64,000 nucleotides of DNA. It comes from Campylorhamphus procurvoides (taxonomy: Eukaryota; Chordata; Aves; Passeriformes; Dendrocolaptidae). The notes under the pieces were generated by a model. It worked only from the letters and a program-made list of their open reading frames with translations, was not told the origin of the DNA and did not search any database. Positions 48,451-61,800 of this stretch are shown in pieces. The position numbers and the translations under genes were made by a program. Position 1 is the first letter of the stretch. Each line of letters starts with the position of its first letter. The stretch lies in contig WBMV01004760.1 in assembly GCA_013396655.1 (NCBI GenBank), forward strand, positions 2,301,767 to 2,365,766. Reading direction: 5' to 3'.

Positions 48451-51400
48451 CCCCCGTGCCACCTCAGAGCCACCACAGCCTCAGCTGACACCACAGGGAC
48501 ACCACAGAGCCCCCCCTGCTACCTCAGAGTCACCACTGGGTCCCCACCCCAACCTTATGTCCCCACGAAAGTCTTGAGCTAAGAGGTCATGCTGGGTGGG
48601 GATGGCCCTGGAGAATGTGTCGTGCCCTACAGAAGGAAAAGTGTCACAGAGTCCTGTTGGGAAGGCCCCAACAAGCTGGTCTGCCAGGGAGGAGATGGTG
48701 GGGAAGGGACAAGCAGTGCCAGCCCTGCGGGGGAGTGAGGAAGAACAGGTTTGGATTATTTTGGGGGAGAGGAAGGAGGTGGAAAAGCAGAGGGGAAAAG
48801 ATTTAAAGAGGAAAAAAACAAGCCATAAAAGTAAGATATCTAGTGTGAGGGAGTACAAAGGGCAGAGGAGGAGAGGATGAAGCAGGAGGCAAGTGGAGGC
48901 TTCTGCAGGATGAGAGGTGTGGGCAGGTGGGTGGGCAGGGGCTGCTTCATAGCTCCTTTGAGACACCCCAGACCTGTCCAGTGTGGCAGAGTGCTGACAG
49001 CAAGTCCTGCTGCTGCCCAGCCCTGCACCCAGGAGGGGGGCAAGTCCTAGAAAGCAGGGCCAGAGGAACAGGGCTCTGTAGGGCTTCCTGAGGATAACAC
49101 AGCTGACAGGGGTGCCTGCGTGGCTTTGCACAGGGACAGAGGGTCAGGCAAAGTGGCACCAGGATGAGGGGCATGCCATGGGGAGGCAGCAGAGCTCAGG
49201 CCATGAGCACCAGCTCCTGTCCCTGCCTGGGCACCTGTCAGGTGCAAAGGGCTTGGGAGTCAAGGGTGGAAGAGAAATATGAGCCATACAAAAATTTGCA
49301 AGTAAGGGGATGTGAAGTTTGAGCAGAAATAGGTAGAGACTGTAGCAAACAGAGCCTGAAAGAAGAAAAGCAGACTTCTCCAGATAAGCAATCTCCCTAC
49401 CAGCAGTGCTCAGCTGCTGCCAAGGTGTGTTCACTGGATCAGCCCCGTGCAGCAAGGATGTCTCTGGGTGGATTTGCACTCCACGTTGAACTGCTCCTGG
49501 CCCCAGTGAAAGCAGCAGATGCTGCAGAAACTCCCAGGTGTAGGTCCTTTGTCATACTGCTGGCCTCATCGCTTTACTTAAGTAAGGAGTGCTGCTGGCT
49601 TGCCTCAATTATGTTTGATATAATTACAGCTCTTGCTGGAGTTCCCTGGAGTCACATCCCAGATGGCTCCTCTGATTGGGAGGAAACAATAGTGGAGCCC
49701 CTTTGCCTGGGAAAAATACCTGTCCATTTCATGTTGGCTTCATCCCCCCTGTAGCAGGTTGGGATTCACAGCAGCTCTTGCTGTCCCTGTGGTTAGCTGG
49801 GCTTCATTTTTGACCAGGCTTTCGAAGTTTGCCACAAAATGCTTCAGCGAGTCAGGAGATGAAAGCTGAGCTGATTTGAGTGCCTGGGCCTTCACAAACC
49901 CACCAGGCCAGAACAGAGAGCAGACAGGTGTGTGAGCCACCTGCTCTCCATCCATGTCCTGCCAAGACTGATTCATTCCCTGACCTGCCTTCAGAAGGGC
50001 CTTCTGATTCCCTGGAGACTCGCTCCCAGGTGTTGCAGCAGGACGTGTTGGCACTGTGTCCTGCTTCAATGGGTTCTCCTTTAGGCCAGGAAGATCAGGC
50101 AGGGAATGTGATACCCACCCACTTGCAAAGGGCAGGTTCAAAGTGGTGGTGGTTGGCACAGCTGAGCGTATCTGTGCTTTCACCTTCTCATATCAGTCCA
50201 ACCTGAGATGCTGTTCCTATCAGGGTCGGCACAAAAGACTTAGTATTGTCTTTCTTCTGACAGTTCTTTCTGTCCCTTTCCTACCATGGGCTCTTTTGAG
50301 GCCACAGATCCACCCATATTTACAGGTGATGCTGAGTTCCCATGAAAACAGTTCTTCGAGAAGAGGCTCCTGAGTCTCTGCTGATACAAGCTGATCAGTG
50401 ACTTACCTAGTATTTTCTTTAGTGCAAGGCTATTTTGGGAGAAGGAAAATACTTCTCTCCCTGTCCAGACAGCCACACCACTGTTGTGAAAGCATGAGCA
50501 GGGTTTAGCAGTGTCTAAATTCACAGGGAGGGAGAGAGGTCTCATCTCTCCCAGTTACCAGACACAAGAATCAAACCGGTTTCAATAGTTGTTAGGATGT
50601 GAGCTGACACTGGGAAGGAGAAATATGTAAAATGTACTAATGGTTCATTCTGCCTCTGAGAGTCTTTTCTGGCCAAAGATCCCAGCTTCTCTTCTACATG
50701 GTCTGGGAGCTGTTGGAACCATTTTTCCTGACCTCCACTTTCACTCCTTTGACCCTCATGCAGCTCTCACAAACCAATTGCTCAGAACACACCATTGCCA
50801 GGACTGAATATCACAGCAAACTGAGTTCTACAGAGAACAGCCTTCCCTTAGTTATGGGAGGAATAATAAAATATCAAAAATCTCAACTTCTGTGGACCTC
50901 AGAGATGATGTGCTGGTTGTTTTGTTTCATCACTTGCACCTACCCCCTACCGTGGGTGGCAGGCCCCTTCAGATTTAGCAGTGTTTCCATACCCACCCCA
51001 CACACATTTTACTGAAAGTGTAAATGATCCTCAAAGCACAAGGCCACTGGAGAATAAGGCCCTAGATTTCTCTGTCTCCACACCTACATGTGTTCCCACA
51101 CACAAGATACAGCATTAATCTAGAGTAAAACAGCACATGTTGACAATGCGAACAGTACATTTGACAGAAAGTCCTCAGATTGAACACCAAAACACAAAGC
51201 CACGAAAAAGTCATAAAGCAGGGAGAGTCAGGACAAGGTCTGGCTTCTCGTTGCCTGAGCACCTCTCCTGAAGGGGCAGGCTGATTCTGGAGAGGTGATA
51301 TCAAGCCAGATTCTCTTTATATTCCTGCTGCTTTCAACAGCCCTCTCAACGCAAGGCTGTTACCTTGAATTCAGGCAGGCTATGACCAGGGAGTAGTTTG

Positions 51401-53499
51401 TAGCAGCCAGCTGAAAGTTCTGTGTTTTCTGGGCAGTTTTTGCTGCAGCCTCGAAAAGCAAATGAGACTTTGATAGTGACATTCTTGTTAGTTATCTCTC
51501 ATCTCCACCACTGTGCCACAGCACATCATCTCCCCAGGGTGTGTTCTCTCCAATTGGGGATCACACCATTAACCCAGCCAGAAGGCTTTCCCTGGGGAAT
51601 TTCCAGGCAGGGGCTACTTCCCCAAGGAAGGCATGCAAAAACCATGGGGCTATCTGGAAGCAGGAAGATGGCAGTGAGGATTACCAGGGCTAAGCCTCAA
51701 CAGGGAGCAGTGGTGACTGAGAAGCTAAACAAGCCTCAGTGTTGAGGTCTCAGCAGTGGTGGGCAGAGAAGCTCGCAGTAACCACTTTTACACAACTGGT
51801 TAAGGTGAATTGGCCAGAACTGCCTCACAGTGCTGCCATCTTCTCCATGGGGCTGCAAGTAGAAGGATCTTGTTAGCCAGCAGTAAGCTGAGAGGTTTTT
51901 TCCGAGAGCCTATATGTACTTTATAGGGACTTTGATTTTAGAGCAGGTTAGTGGCAGAGGTGCTCCAGAGTATCCTACACTCTGGCTCCCAAATCCCTGG
52001 GGCTTAGACCCTCAAATCCCTCAGAAGCCCCAGCCAGATCCATGGCCAGATTTCCTGCAGTGCCAGATGACAGGTCATCTGTCAGAACATACACAGAAGG
52101 GTTGGACGTCTGTAGCTTCCCCGTCAAATATGGTGCAGGCACTTCCCCATGACTTGCCTGCTTTTAGAAAGGCTGCAAATTTTCCCTGAAGCTTCCAGAG
52201 GAACATCAAGGTTTTCAGGAGAGATGGAGGCACATTGGCTTCCTACCATAAGGGCAGTTGCTGGGAAGTGTGGAAAGTTCTGGTTCAAGCCTGTGGTCTG
52301 GACCAGACCCATCAGGCTCAATACTGTATCTTCTCTCAGCAGGTAAGAATCAAAATCATCTGGCTTTGAGCAAAAATTCCAGCCTTTGCTGACAAACAGC
52401 AACAGACTCCTGTGAAAAGCCTTTCTCTCAACCAACTGGCACCTGATCAAGGAATCCCCAACATGCTCAGATTTTTTCCACTGGAAAGTATGTGCCAAAA
52501 GCTGGGATGGATCCTCATCCGAACATCACCATTTCAGTACCTGGTCAGAGCAGTTTCTGAGCCACTGGGCTGAAAAGAGAAGCAAAACTAATGCACTTCT
52601 TTGCACCATGATAGTACAAACCAACATTTTTGGATTTAGAATGGCTTCAAAACACAATTTCTTAAACTTGTCCATCAGCTGATTTATTGCACCAGGTGCC
52701 AGCCTGACTTCCTACTGTCATTGACACAGTACTGTCAGTAGTTGGATGTTCATATAATTTATCTGGCTGGCCCATCTACTCTTGAAGTACCTTCTCACTT
52801 GGCAGAGAATAGTCTCCGAAAATAGTCCTCTTAAACAGAAAAAACTATTAAAACCCGTTGGAGGAAAGCAACAAAAAAACCCACAAACAAACCCAAAACA
52901 AATAAAAAAGAAAAACACTAAAAACCCAAACAAACAGAAAACCACAACAAAACTCCAAACAAGTTTGTCTTTTGGTTTGTTTGGTTGGGTTTTGCTGTTT
53001 TCCATCAGATTTTTGTCTGTAACTGATAATGGTGGTAATGTAGTAATTGCAGATATGAAACCCAGAAGAGAATGGAAGCAGAATTTGGGTGTGACCTTTT
53101 GTTGCCTGTCAGCCCCACACTCAGTGTAAGGGGAATTACTGGTGTGTCCATCCTGCAGATCAGGGTGCCATCCGGGAATCTCCGTGGGGAAGAAATTACT
53201 GAAGCTTAAAACTGAGCTGCTTTGCCCAAACAAAGTTTCACCCATTTAGTGAGTGCCAGTCTTTTGCCTCAATACTGGGAGCAGAGCTCAGAGTAGGCAA
53301 AATCCGAAGGAAGCCGTGGTTGTGGCATTGTTGGGAGAAACTGGGCAGTCGAGTGAGAAGAATTATAGCTTCCAAATGTGTACCGACATCCTGCTAATTC
53401 CCAGATCTCCCCCTACTCCTCCTCTGCTGACGCTCCAGTCCCCACTTCAATACCTGCCAGGTCCTTTTAGAGAGCTGACATTTCCATTCCTGACATTTT
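48451..53499. other. Intergenic sequence, no gene seen
   Basis: Several open frames up to 216 codons have no family features and show no exon structure. The segment near 49,600-49,680 (CTCAATTATGTTTGATATAATTACAG) is AT-rich with homeodomain-type cores. Otherwise unremarkable. Confidence 0.6.
52861..53000. repeat. A/C-rich tract followed by T/G-rich tract
   Basis: An AAAC/AAACC-rich tract (to about 52,960) is followed directly by TTTGG/TTTGTTTGG sequence (52,965-52,996), forming an imperfect inverted arrangement. Confidence 0.85.
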
Positions 53500-53725
53500 C
53501 TGCAGCTCCATCTGGGAATTAATGTCCGGATATTAGCAGCGATGGGGCCGTTTATCATAATTAGTCTCATGAAGCTACTAAGCATCCAACTATTTTTCAT
53601 CAGCACCGAGGAAATAAACTGCAGAATCCAGTAGACGAGACGGACAATTTATTTATTGATTGATTTATTTTGGTCTGTCAGGATGCAGCTTTAAAGTTTG
53701 TCGAGATGAGCAATGCTTCTCGGAG
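53500..53725. promoter_or_regulatory. Candidate conserved non-coding element
   Basis: Dense transcription-factor-like motifs without coding potential: GGGAATTAATGTCC, CATAATTAG, GAAATAAACTGCAG, and TTTATTTATTGATTGATTTA (homeodomain and forkhead-type cores), with several CpGs kept outside any island. Conservation cannot be tested here. Confidence 0.35.
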
Positions 53726-54879
53726 GTGATGACGACAGTGGGCCTGGCTTGCCTTGGGTGTGCAAACTGCAGAGAATAGGTCCCCAAACCCCCTGAGACA
53801 GTGAGGAGGCATTTGTTATCCTATTATTATTATCCTGTTATCCTAGGCTCTAGCTTCCTGCACATATAAAATGACAAGTTATGACAGGTTGAGCTCAGGC
53901 TGGACAAGCTCAGGAGAAGCAAGACCCATGACGGCATCATGAATGAAAGCCATTGCCAGGCATGGCTTTTCTTTCCCACCAGGAACAAACCAAGGGCACT
54001 GTTTACCCTACAGGAGGTGACACAGGGACCAGCAGATCCAGGTCTGTCATTTGGCTGGGTGTGCCTGGTTGTCCTTGGACCTTAATGCTAAACAGAGGAT
54101 GGTGCAAGCAGCGCACGTCTGTCACCTTCCAGAAGTGCCTGGGAGCAGATAAAGCTGTTTTCTCACTTGTCGTCCCAATTGGAGCTGGGTGACATACTAA
54201 TTTGCTGTTTTCCTTCCCCACAGGATAAGGATGGAAGGAGAGGGAGGCAAAGAGATATCAAGCTGGGTCCACTGCAAGCAGGAGATGGCCCTTTGGGAGG
54301 GCTCACCATCAAATACCTTCTCTGGCAAAAATAAGATCCAATCTGAAGTAGCTAATGCTTGCTGTGGTCTCAATCTTATTTTTAGGGGCCAGTGGAATAG
54401 TTTGTCCATGTTCCTGTGAGCTTGGGTGCTCAAGGAACATGCCAGAGTGTGTGCTGCTCTCCAGGCATAGCTGCTCCCTGAGCTGCTGAGACCTAACAGG
54501 CATTGTTATCCATCCTCATGGCTACTACTCTGAGCAAGGAGCTGTGCTGATTTCAGGAGCTCTTCTACCATTTTGCAAGCTTTCCTGACCTTCTCACATG
54601 TAGTGAATGGGAGGAGATGGGCGATCCCTGACAGGGTCGTCGGCCTCACACTGCACTCTCTGCATGGCTCATAGCCCACAAATGGAGCTCCTCTGCCTAA
54701 GCAAGAAATGAGGATTACAATGATATGTGGAGATTCTACCAAGAGCAAGGCACGAAGAGCTCCTGGAGTCAGTGTTGCCCTTCCCTCTATCCCCATAAAG
54801 CCCCACGAAGTCTTGCTACAGCCCACACACCTCAGTGCTTACCTGCAGCAAGCCCACCTCCTCCCCGCTGGCTGATTAT

Positions 54880-55170
54880 CAAGAGCTTTCCATCCTGAGG
54901 TTTGCTATGCAAACATCAAACATTTGTGTTTAAATATTACACTCTTCTGCTGATGTGAAGCTAGTAATTACAGCCAGATGGGACCTGGCTCACAGGCAGG
55001 CACAGGGCCCACATGCTGCTGGGTGGCAGCTTTTTTTTTTTGTGCAAAACCATGTGGCCGACCACCAGCAGAAATATCAGAAAAGCTGAATGCAATTAAA
55101 AACAATGAAGAAAAGAAAGCACTCCAGTTTCTAAATATATCATGCAATGTATTCCAGGTGAGCACTGAGT
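54880..55170. promoter_or_regulatory. Second candidate conserved non-coding element
   Basis: Contains an octamer-type TATGCAAAC, GTGTTTAAATATTACA, AGTAATTACAG, and GCAATTAAAAACAATG (homeodomain and SOX-type cores) and no coding features. Function is inference only. Confidence 0.28.
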
Positions 55171-58100
55171 GTTCTGGCTGCAGTGCCTGGCAGCCCCAGT
55201 ACTACGTGTGGGACATGATCCAAGCCAGTATGCTCAAGCCATACATCCCTCCAGGCACAACCTGATGATGACATGCACTGATTTGGTGTCAGCACCTCCT
55301 GCAGGGTCTGATCCTGCAAAACTTTCCTGAGCTGAGGAAGAGCTCTTTTTGCACAAGGGCCAGCCCACATCCTAGTCCATCAAAGTGGACCTTATGAGTG
55401 TGTTGCAGTCCCAGGGCCACCAGCTGCTGTTGCCTCCTCTCCTGCTGAGTGAAGGGATCATCTTTATTTCACAAGCCCACACATATTTCTGCCTTGCACA
55501 AGCTGCCCAAGGTAAGAAATGCTTCGTTTTCTACCATCTCCAGCATTTCAGGTCTGATTCTATTCAAGGCAAAACAAAAGCATTGCAATGAGTGGTGGAT
55601 TTTTCCCCTGGATCATAGCCCATAGTCCATATTCATGTTCAACATCTGCTTGTGTTTTTAACAGATAATCCTCTCTCCATTACCTCTTCTCTACATATCA
55701 CCCAAACGGTGAGCAGGAACATACCAGTTTCAGCAAAATGTCTCCCTGTTTGTCCTACCCAACACCTGTGTTGTATATACACACCACCAAATGCCCAGGA
55801 AACAATCTCACTCCTTGCCCCACAGACCTGATTGAGTTCTAAGAGTAACAGTGATGCAGGTAACAGCCACTATTGTTGTCTAAAGGAGGGGCTAGAGCCA
55901 GCCTGTCATGTGCAGTTTAAGTGGCCCTCATAAAGGGTGATGCCACTGCAGGGGAAACAAGCTATAAAGGCTGCAGCCCTTCCTCTACAAACCCATCCAG
56001 CTCTCCCTCTTTCTAACAGATACTCTGGCATACTCTCAGGATGCTCCCAAGCCAAGTAGTGCAAAGCCAGAGGCTGTTTTCCTGTCCAAACAGCCAGGAA
56101 TGTTTAATTCCCCTAGCCAGCTGCTGGAATATGCCCTCCATGTTTAACAGTCAGCACTGCACAGGTACCTGCTCACTGATCCAGCCCTAAGTGGTGTCCC
56201 GTAGCCAGCCAGCCTGCCAGACAGGAGCCAGCAGCTCTGGTTGCAAGGGGAAGAAAGAGAGAAAGCAGAAAACAGGGCGGGGGTGGAGGGGAATAAAGAA
56301 AAGAAATCATTGTTTTGTGAGAAACCATAGAGCCATAGCAAACACGTGCTGTCATTTGAGACAAGTGCCAAGCCCTGATAGTTTTCCCTGTCGAGGAAAT
56401 CAGGATCAACCTTGGTGAGAGACAGAGAACCTGGATCTCACTTGTCTGCGATCTCTCCAGCATCTGCTTCTCTGTCTTCCTGTGCTCTATGGGCTTCTAA
56501 CTTCTCAAATCTTTCTCAAAGGACCATGAGCGGAGCTTTCAAAGAAAGCTTATTTCTGCCATCATATACCCCAGGAGAGTGTTATCTGTTGGGAAGGGAA
56601 AAGAAGGAAAAAGGGAGGACTCGATGCCTCTCTGCTTACTGCACCCAAGAAGCAGAGCTTTGGCATACCATTACCAACCCTTGTTTTTGCAGTAACCTTA
56701 TCCGACGCTGCGTGGGTCTGTGGAAGCTCTGTTGTACTACTGTTGCCTTCATGAATAATGGATCCCCCTCCACCTTCCCTCTCCTCTTCCCTGTTAGACC
56801 TCATTTCATATTGTGTGAAATGATATGGTTGCTATTTCCCTGGGGTTGATCTGAACATTCTGATTCCCAGCTCCAGTTCCCCATCTTCCCAGGATGCAAG
56901 TGTCACACAAGAGGGCCCTGACTGGTGAGGGCAGTGTCTTCACTGGGTTCATCTTTGGCTCCTGGCTTGCCTTCTGTTAGGAAACAGTTGACTCCTGATG
57001 TACCTAGAAACCTGTAAGTTCTCCTTCTCTTCTGGAATTTCCCATTTTAAAGACTAAAAGTAAAGTTCCAGGAAAAAAATGCCCATCCTGCTAGTACTAA
57101 AATGTCAAGTGTCTATGGCTGAAAGAACCATATCTACAATTTACATGGCTTTGGGCCACAGAACATTTGGGGTCACTTCTACAGTGCAGTCTGGAGAATG
57201 TCATTTCCCTTGTTCCTGGAAATACCCAGCTTTATTCAGCTGTGTCTGGTAAAGACTGGTATTTGAGATTTATTCCTCTTCAGAAGCCACAGGTTTAGCA
57301 GTGAGGTAGCTGCAGTTTTAGCAGGGAATATGCTGTGGCATTTAGCAGCATCATGGATGCCTCTTTACTTAGGTCCAGCTGCACTAGCACTACAATCAGA
57401 CATGAGGATGTAGTTAAGTTCAGATAAATCTGCTTTGAATGGCTTTGTAGGTTTTGTAGGTTTTTGAAGGTCTGTCAAATCTGTGTGTTGACTCCAGTTC
57501 TCTAGTTTTTCTCCTTTAATGTAATCACTCCATGTTACAAGAAGCACCAAGATCACACACCCTTCTCTGGGGCTGTACTTACCACTGTGTCTTCTGCGAG
57601 CCTCACCAGCCCTATTTTTAATCTCTGCCACCCTCACTTTGTCTTGCTGCCCCCACAAGTCCACCCACTTTAGGGGTCCATGAGCAGAACCCATGTTGGC
57701 TGATATTTCAAAAAACTGTGAGGATCTGAAAATCAAAGCCAAGGGACAGCACAAACCTGCAACCAGGAGAGTGGAGTCTGTGCAATTTAGGTCAAAGTGT
57801 TATGCGTTCACAGGGAAGGAGAGAAAACAGGGTCCTCAGTGAGAAACCCCACTGCCAGAGGCCCTTGGAAAGACACAAAATCAGTTGCCTGGAAACTAAT
57901 GCTGCCCCTTGTTATTGTCTGCAACAGGGAAAACCCACAAGTGCCATAATTCAGGCCACCACCTCTGTCTTTTTCTCTTGTCTGAATGGAAGAAGCAAAG
58001 AGGAGAGGCTTTTCATGCCCGCTGGATAACAGGGTGTCTCCTTGCCCTCAGCTCAAGGGATTGCAGGCTCAGTGCTGTTGCATCTGAATGGTCAGTTCCC

Positions 58101-58630
58101 CTGGCAAACCTCATGCCCTGAAGGTTAGAGGCTAAAGCATCCTCTCCCAACCCACTGGCATCCTAAACTGCTGGCAGTCAGGAGCCAGAGGGAAGGGTCA
58201 CACACCATTTCTCCAAACACCCACACATGCTTGCCCGTGGGGACAGTGCTAGGGGAGGTGAGTCTTCAGTCTGACTCAATATTATGAATAAACCCAATTA
58301 AGATATTCTGAAAAAGGATTGGAAAAGCCAGCTTCTTAACATCCCCAGTCAAAAGTCAAGCTTCTCTGGCTGTGCCAGTCTTGTTACAGCAAATAGCAGC
58401 TTCAAACTCCTGAAGCAGCCTTAGAGCATGCAGAAGATAATTAAAACAGGAGAGACACCCCCACTGTCAGCAGGGTCAGGAGTATCAGTTAGGGCTGCTC
58501 AACATTTGCCACTGTAAGACCAATTCTTCAGTAGTTTAGAATTTTGCCAAACTTAATTATATTCACTGTATTTTCTTTATAGGGCACCTACTTGTTAAGT
58601 TTGGGGGGACTATACGCATATGTATGTGGG
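55171..58630. other. Intergenic sequence, no gene seen
   Basis: No exon chain, RNA gene or recognised repeat. Open frames of 75-145 codons here show no recognisable domains. Confidence 0.6.
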
Positions 58631-58658
58631 TATATATATATATATATATATATATATA
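58631..58658. repeat. (TA)14 microsatellite
   Basis: Fourteen uninterrupted TA units directly before the CR1 fragment. Likely length-polymorphic. Confidence 0.98.
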
Positions 58659-58689
58659 CTCTGTCATCTTCTACAGCTACTTATAAAAA

Positions 58690-58875
58690 TTGTAGAACAG
58701 TTGAAGTTGGCAGGAGCCTGTGGAGACCATGTAGTGCAACCACCTGGCTCAAAGAAGAGTCAGCTCAAGCAGGTTTTGAGTATCTCCAGGGACGGAGACT
58801 CCACAAGCTCCCTGGCCAGCCAGTTCCAGTGTCTGATTACCCTTATGGTGAAGTTTTTTTGTTCAAAGTTTAACT
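58690..58875 (-). mobile_element. CR1 LINE fragment, antisense
   Basis: Reads as diverged CR1 antisense: gttggcaggagcctgtggag, agtatctccagggacggaga, ctccctggccagccagttcc, agtgtctgattacccttatg. It follows a (TA)14 repeat. No intact reverse transcriptase remains. Confidence 0.8.
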
Positions 58876-61800
58876 CAAAAACTCTTTGACAGAAAGGACC
58901 GCATAGGTGACTATTATGGAACAAAACATCCATATACACATGAAATTGCCCAAACCGAGCTGGTTACAGCAGATTTAGTGCTAATTACACAGCTGAGCTA
59001 TTTTCCAGAGGACCCTCATTCATCCCACAGATAGGACAGACATTGCACAGTTAGCAAAAAGTCTCACAAGACTTTTCCACTGTGTTGTTCAGTGCATAAA
59101 GCCTGAGGCAGGATTTACTGCACATTATTCAATCTCTGCTAGGGAGGTAAGATTATTAGTCTCCTAAAAAGCTTTTCAATTGAGTTCACTAAAACAGCTG
59201 AATGCTTTGAAACTGTTAATGATTTTAGCTTTGGAACTCCCCTGGCAGAGAATGGGTCTGCGCTATGGCTGTTTCACAGAGGACAAAGTTTGAGCACAGG
59301 AGGGCTAAAGGAATGGGGTGCTGCATGGACATACCACATGACAGAGCACTTAAAGGGTGTAACAGCTTAAAGTCAGGAGGCTTTAAGTAAGCCAGTGCCC
59401 CATGGCAGACCAAGCTGCTGAATGAAGAGCAGCTCTGTGCCCGGGTGGCAGTGGCAGGGTCTGTGCTCACCCCATACCCAGACATTGCGTTGCCTTAGTG
59501 TGCTCACCACCACCAAGTCATTTCCTACAGCCCAGAACCAAAGAGGGATTTGGCTGTAGGAAAGAGAGTATTGGTCATTTCAAATTAAAAGAGACTGAGA
59601 TTGTCCAAACCTGGGTCTAGGCAAGTCTGGCTCATCCTAGGCTAGGCACTTAGCACTTGGTGGGGCAAGCTGAAGAAAACACCTTTAGAGTCAAGCTCAG
59701 GCAGACAGGTACCACAAAGCACCTGCCACGTGTTCTCTTGGCCCTGGGGCTGGAGACACGTAGCCTTCATCACACAGGTGGTGGCTAATCCCTGCTCTCC
59801 ACAGCTGTTTCTATAATCCATGGCAGCACTAACCCGCTTGTCTGTAGTCCAAGGAATCTTTTGTCTTCAAACGAGAGACCACTGCAGGGACCCCTTTTCC
59901 TGATTGCCCCTAGGAAGGGGATTTGGCTTTTGTTTGGTTGAATGCTTTCCTGATTCAGCATGGCAGCAGGGAATAGGACACACGTTTCAGGAATTAAATC
60001 CATTGCAGGAACTTAAAAGATCCTAGTCCCCCAAACGCTGATCCACAGTGTCAAGCAGGGGGGAAAAAGGAAGGAAGGTGGACAAAAAAGATTTTGCAAG
60101 GAGCAGACCAAAGGCAGGTCTGAGTTTCACCGGCTGTGGAGGAGAACAGAGCCTCCCCCCTACCTCCCTCCATCTCCCAGCCCTTCCCTCTTACAAGCTG
60201 CAAGTCCCTGGGAGGCCCCTAATCTTCTTTGCTGTACAAAAGACCCAGTCTACTGGCTTTCCTTTTCTTTTTCCCTATTTAAAGTTGAAGTGGGGATCAG
60301 TTTCCAGGCACGAAGGCAGGGAGGGGGAAGGAGCAGGGTGCAAGCGGTCACTCTGCAAAAGAGGTCCTGTGGAGGGCAAGAGCTCAGGTGGTTTCAAGTG
60401 GGCTGGAGACACAGGGTCTCTGGGGTTGTCAAGATCCTTGCTTTCTAATTACTGAGTTTTTCTGGTGTGCTTGCATATCACTAGCAAACCAATGGAGAAG
60501 ATAACTCCTTCCAGCCTTTGTTTTACTTGTGAAACAGGATCTCCAGTCTCTTGATCGTATTCTGAGAATTTTTCTGCACTGTTGCTGGTGTGAATTCAGC
60601 CTACCTGTCCAGGACTCCTACCCGATGCTAGATGAGGTTTTGTCAGTATTTTGCAAATGCTATTAATAATTTCCTGCTTCTACTGGCAATATCCCAAGCC
60701 CCTCGGGTCTTGTTCGCCTTTTTGTGCCTTTAGCTCATTGGTGGTTCATAATCACCCATGACTGCTACAATGAAGTTCACCTCCTCCTCAGTCATGTCCA
60801 ACTGACACACTCCCTGTCTAGCACAAAAAGCCCCAACCCTGTGATTAGTCTTGCATTTCGTGCACTTGAATTTCAACTCGTTCCTGCGTCTCCGTGCTCA
60901 AGGTTGTCTGCTGCTTTCTGTTTGATCTCCCATCTCCTCTGCATTCACAATGCCTCCCCATTCTGCGTCATCAGCTGGCTTAACTTAAGCGCTTCCACTT
61001 CTTATGACAACATCATTCATGGAGAGAATAAACAAGATCAATCCCAGGATCGATTCCAGAGAAACTTTAGCGGTGAACTCTGTCTAGCCTGTTACTGCCT
61101 CTGTCCAGAGGTACAGCTTCTGTACCCGACTTCTCTTTCTTCCACTAATCCCATTGTCTCCAGTTTAATTAGAAATTTCCCTGACACTCCATTGAGCACA
61201 GCTTGCTGCATTTGTCTAGAAATTTGTCTAGATGAATTGAGATGAGGAGGCTGTCTCAGCCGAGTGCTTTCCGTGGCATGCCGAGCTGGTTCTGCTCCAG
61301 CCATTTAACCACGCTGGCCTGCAAGTTGTCTTCCAGATCTTCACATGCTACTGACCCATCCTACGAATTCCCCAAGCCCCCCAGTAAAAACATCAAACGA
61401 ACAAGGATGTTCGTTGGATATTAAATCACAACCTTCAGTGTGGTTCTTTCTCCTCTGTGAGAGGTTCTGCCTCTGGAAATGTTGCCACCACAGCTGCATT
61501 TTGGCCTATGAGTTTGTTTGGAAACCACAAATACCTTTTTGTCCTGCCTGCAGCACAGCAACATGTCTGACTTTTGTCTCTTATTTTCTTTTATCATTCA
61601 GGCTTTATACTGTCATCTCTATCTTACCTATTGACCCTACACCCATCATTATCACCTCCTTCAGATTGGCTGGGGACTACATCACGAACATCTTTGCCAC
61701 CCAAAAGAGACCCTGTGTTGAATGGATGCCTGAATGATGTTTTCCCTGGTGTCATAACACCCTTTCTAAGATTTATCTCAGCTCGGTTTGCCATGTTGTC

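Noticed and set aside
48481..49131. 216-codon open frame on the minus strand
   Set aside because: No recognisable domain or family, Leu/Ser/Pro-rich like random intergenic sequence, and no supporting splice or promoter context.
56412..56849. 145-codon open frame on the plus strand
   Set aside because: No domain, no homologue recognised; fits chance open frame length in 64 kb.
60724..61245. 173-codon open frame on the plus strand
   Set aside because: Overlaps a probable LINE relic read in antisense; no protein family features.
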